Origin: Arthrobacter sp. CJ23
GTDB taxonomy: Bacteria; Actinomycetota; Actinomycetes; Actinomycetales; Micrococcaceae
Direction of reading: 5' to 3'
DNA: 64,000 nt
Assembly (NCBI RefSeq): GCF_024741795.1
Contig: NZ_CP102950.1
Span: 1,860,001-1,924,000, forward strand
Part shown: positions 63,201-64,000 of the stretch, piece after piece
Numbering within the stretch: position 1 is the first letter of the stretch
Layout: each line of letters opens with the position of its first letter
Position numbers and translations under genes: made by a program
Notes under the pieces: generated by a model
What the model saw: only the letters and a program-made list of their open reading frames with translations
Database searches by the model: none
Told to the model about the DNA's origin: nothing

Positions 63201-64000
63201 TCACATGGCGGCCTCCGAGGCGAGGACACGGGAGCCGCCCGCCCACACCGTGTACAGATCGGCCAGGATGTTCCCGTTGGCGGACTCCAGCTCATCCACC
63301 GTGATCTCCTGGCTGCCTTGGCGGCCGAAAAGGACCACCTCGTCACCCGGGCAGACGTCCGGAACGTCGGAAACGTCCACCACCATCGAGTTCATGGAGA
63401 CCGCATCCACGACGGGCACCCGCTGTCCCCTGACAAGCACACTGCCTCCCACGGCCAGCGCACGCCTGTAGCCGTCGCCGTACCCTGCGGTGACTGTGGC
63501 CAGCCGCGCCTCGCAGCGCAGCGTGTGCAGGTGGCCGTACCCTACCTTGCTTCCGGCGGGGTAACTGTTCACCGAGCCGATTCTGGCCTTGAAGGCCAGG
63601 CAACGCCGGTACCCGGGGTGACGCAGGTCAGAGTCTCCGTAGAGCAACGCGCCCGTCCTGACCATATCCAGCCATGTGGCGGGGACGTTGAGCGTTGCGT
63701 AGGAATTTGCTGCATGCAGCAGGACCTGCTCACGTGGAACGTTGGCCGCACGCAGGATGGACATTGCCTGCTCCAGGAAGCGCCCCAGGCCTGCCTCGAT
63801 GTCTCCAATGTCGTCCAGCGGGAAATGCGTCATGATGCCGGCAAGCTCCAGGTTCCGGTGACTCAGTATTCCCGCTGCGCTTGCCCGCCCCAATGCACTG
63901 GAGACGTCAAGGCTGTGACGGCTTATGCCCGATGAGTTGATATCCAGATGGATGCGGACCACCCGCCCGGCAGCAGCTGCGATCCGGCTGATCTCCCACG
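63201..64000 (-). CDS. Alanine racemase-like PLP enzyme, C-terminal part
   Basis: The frame is open to the window edge; about 265 residues are seen and the N-terminus with the PLP Lys lies outside. Fold-type III racemase features: VRIHLDINSSGISRHSLDV, GIMTHFPLDD, NSYATLN, VRTGALLYGDSDL, the catalytic Tyr loop AGSKVGYGHLHTL, GYGDGYRRAL and a beta domain with DAVSMNSMVVDVSDVP. The usual GRVSMD reads DAVSMN here, so it may not be the main cell-wall Alr. Expected to be in an operon with the downstream IclR gene. Confidence 0.85.
   Translation of the reverse strand, partial: WEISRIAAAAGRVVRIHLDINSSGISRHSLDVSSALGRASAAGILSHRNLELAGIMTHFPLDDIGDIEAGLGRFLEQAMSILRAANVPREQVLLHAANSYATLNVPATWLDMVRTGALLYGDSDLRHPGYRRCLAFKARIGSVNSYPAGSKVGYGHLHTLRCEARLATVTAGYGDGYRRALAVGGSVLVRGQRVPVVDAVSMNSMVVDVSDVPDVCPGDEVVLFGRQGSQEITVDELESANGNILADLYTVWAGGSRVLASEAAM

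Overview
The window looks like a chromosomal segment of a high-GC actinobacterium of the Micrococcaceae, Arthrobacter or Pseudarthrobacter type. This is inferred from actinobacterial families (DUF3000, TIGR03085, TIGR02234, HGxxPAAW, DUF6421, PdtaR-type ANTAR regulator), frequent GTG/TTG starts, 4-nt stop/start overlaps and strong G/C at third codon positions. No 16S gene is present, so the genus is an inference. All coordinates and translations were read by eye.

Left edge (1-3990): an accessory patch. A minus-strand gene running off the left edge encodes an N-terminal Mrr-like nuclease domain of the kind found on large STAND/NACHT-type defence proteins. Divergent from it is a 679-residue protein that joins a GHKL ATPase to a C-terminal PD-(D/E)XK nuclease. 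Together they look like a defence module next to dxs.

Core block 1 (3989-25185): dxs with small conserved genes, an aldo/keto reductase, the fadBA beta-oxidation pair with a candidate operator, rnd-DUF3000, a threonine aldolase/SDR/DUF6421 operon, msrB, an alpha/beta hydrolase, a rhodanese/SufE/YbaK operon, zapE and an APC permease. Convergent units are often separated by long hairpins.

RNA block (25355-26487): a minus-strand tRNA operon (Gly, Val, Gly, Val, Cys, Gly) containing a perfect 207-bp tandem duplication, and a divergent tRNA-Val(CAC).

Core block 2 (26562-54672): a PD-(D/E)XK protein, def-fmt-rsmB-rpe, an FMN riboswitch controlling pnuX-ribD-ribE-ribB-ribA-ribH, hisE-hisG-hisF, hisI-trpE-TIGR02234-HGxxPAAW-trpC-trpB-trpA-lgt, gltBD and pyk. 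The trp genes lack trpG, trpD and trpF here.

Right accessory part (54695-64000): pdtaR, then tRNA-Leu(CAA), whose last 24 bp recur 3.9 kb downstream with one mismatch, marking a small integrated element. It carries a DUF4236-transmembrane-HIRAN protein and an XRE/DUF6036 nucleotidyltransferase pair resembling a toxin-antitoxin system. Beyond it lie about 0.9 kb of gene-poor DNA with two related palindromes, and then a catabolic-looking cluster: NIF3 C-terminal-like protein, cyclase-family hydrolase, two convergent IclR regulators and a truncated alanine racemase-like gene.
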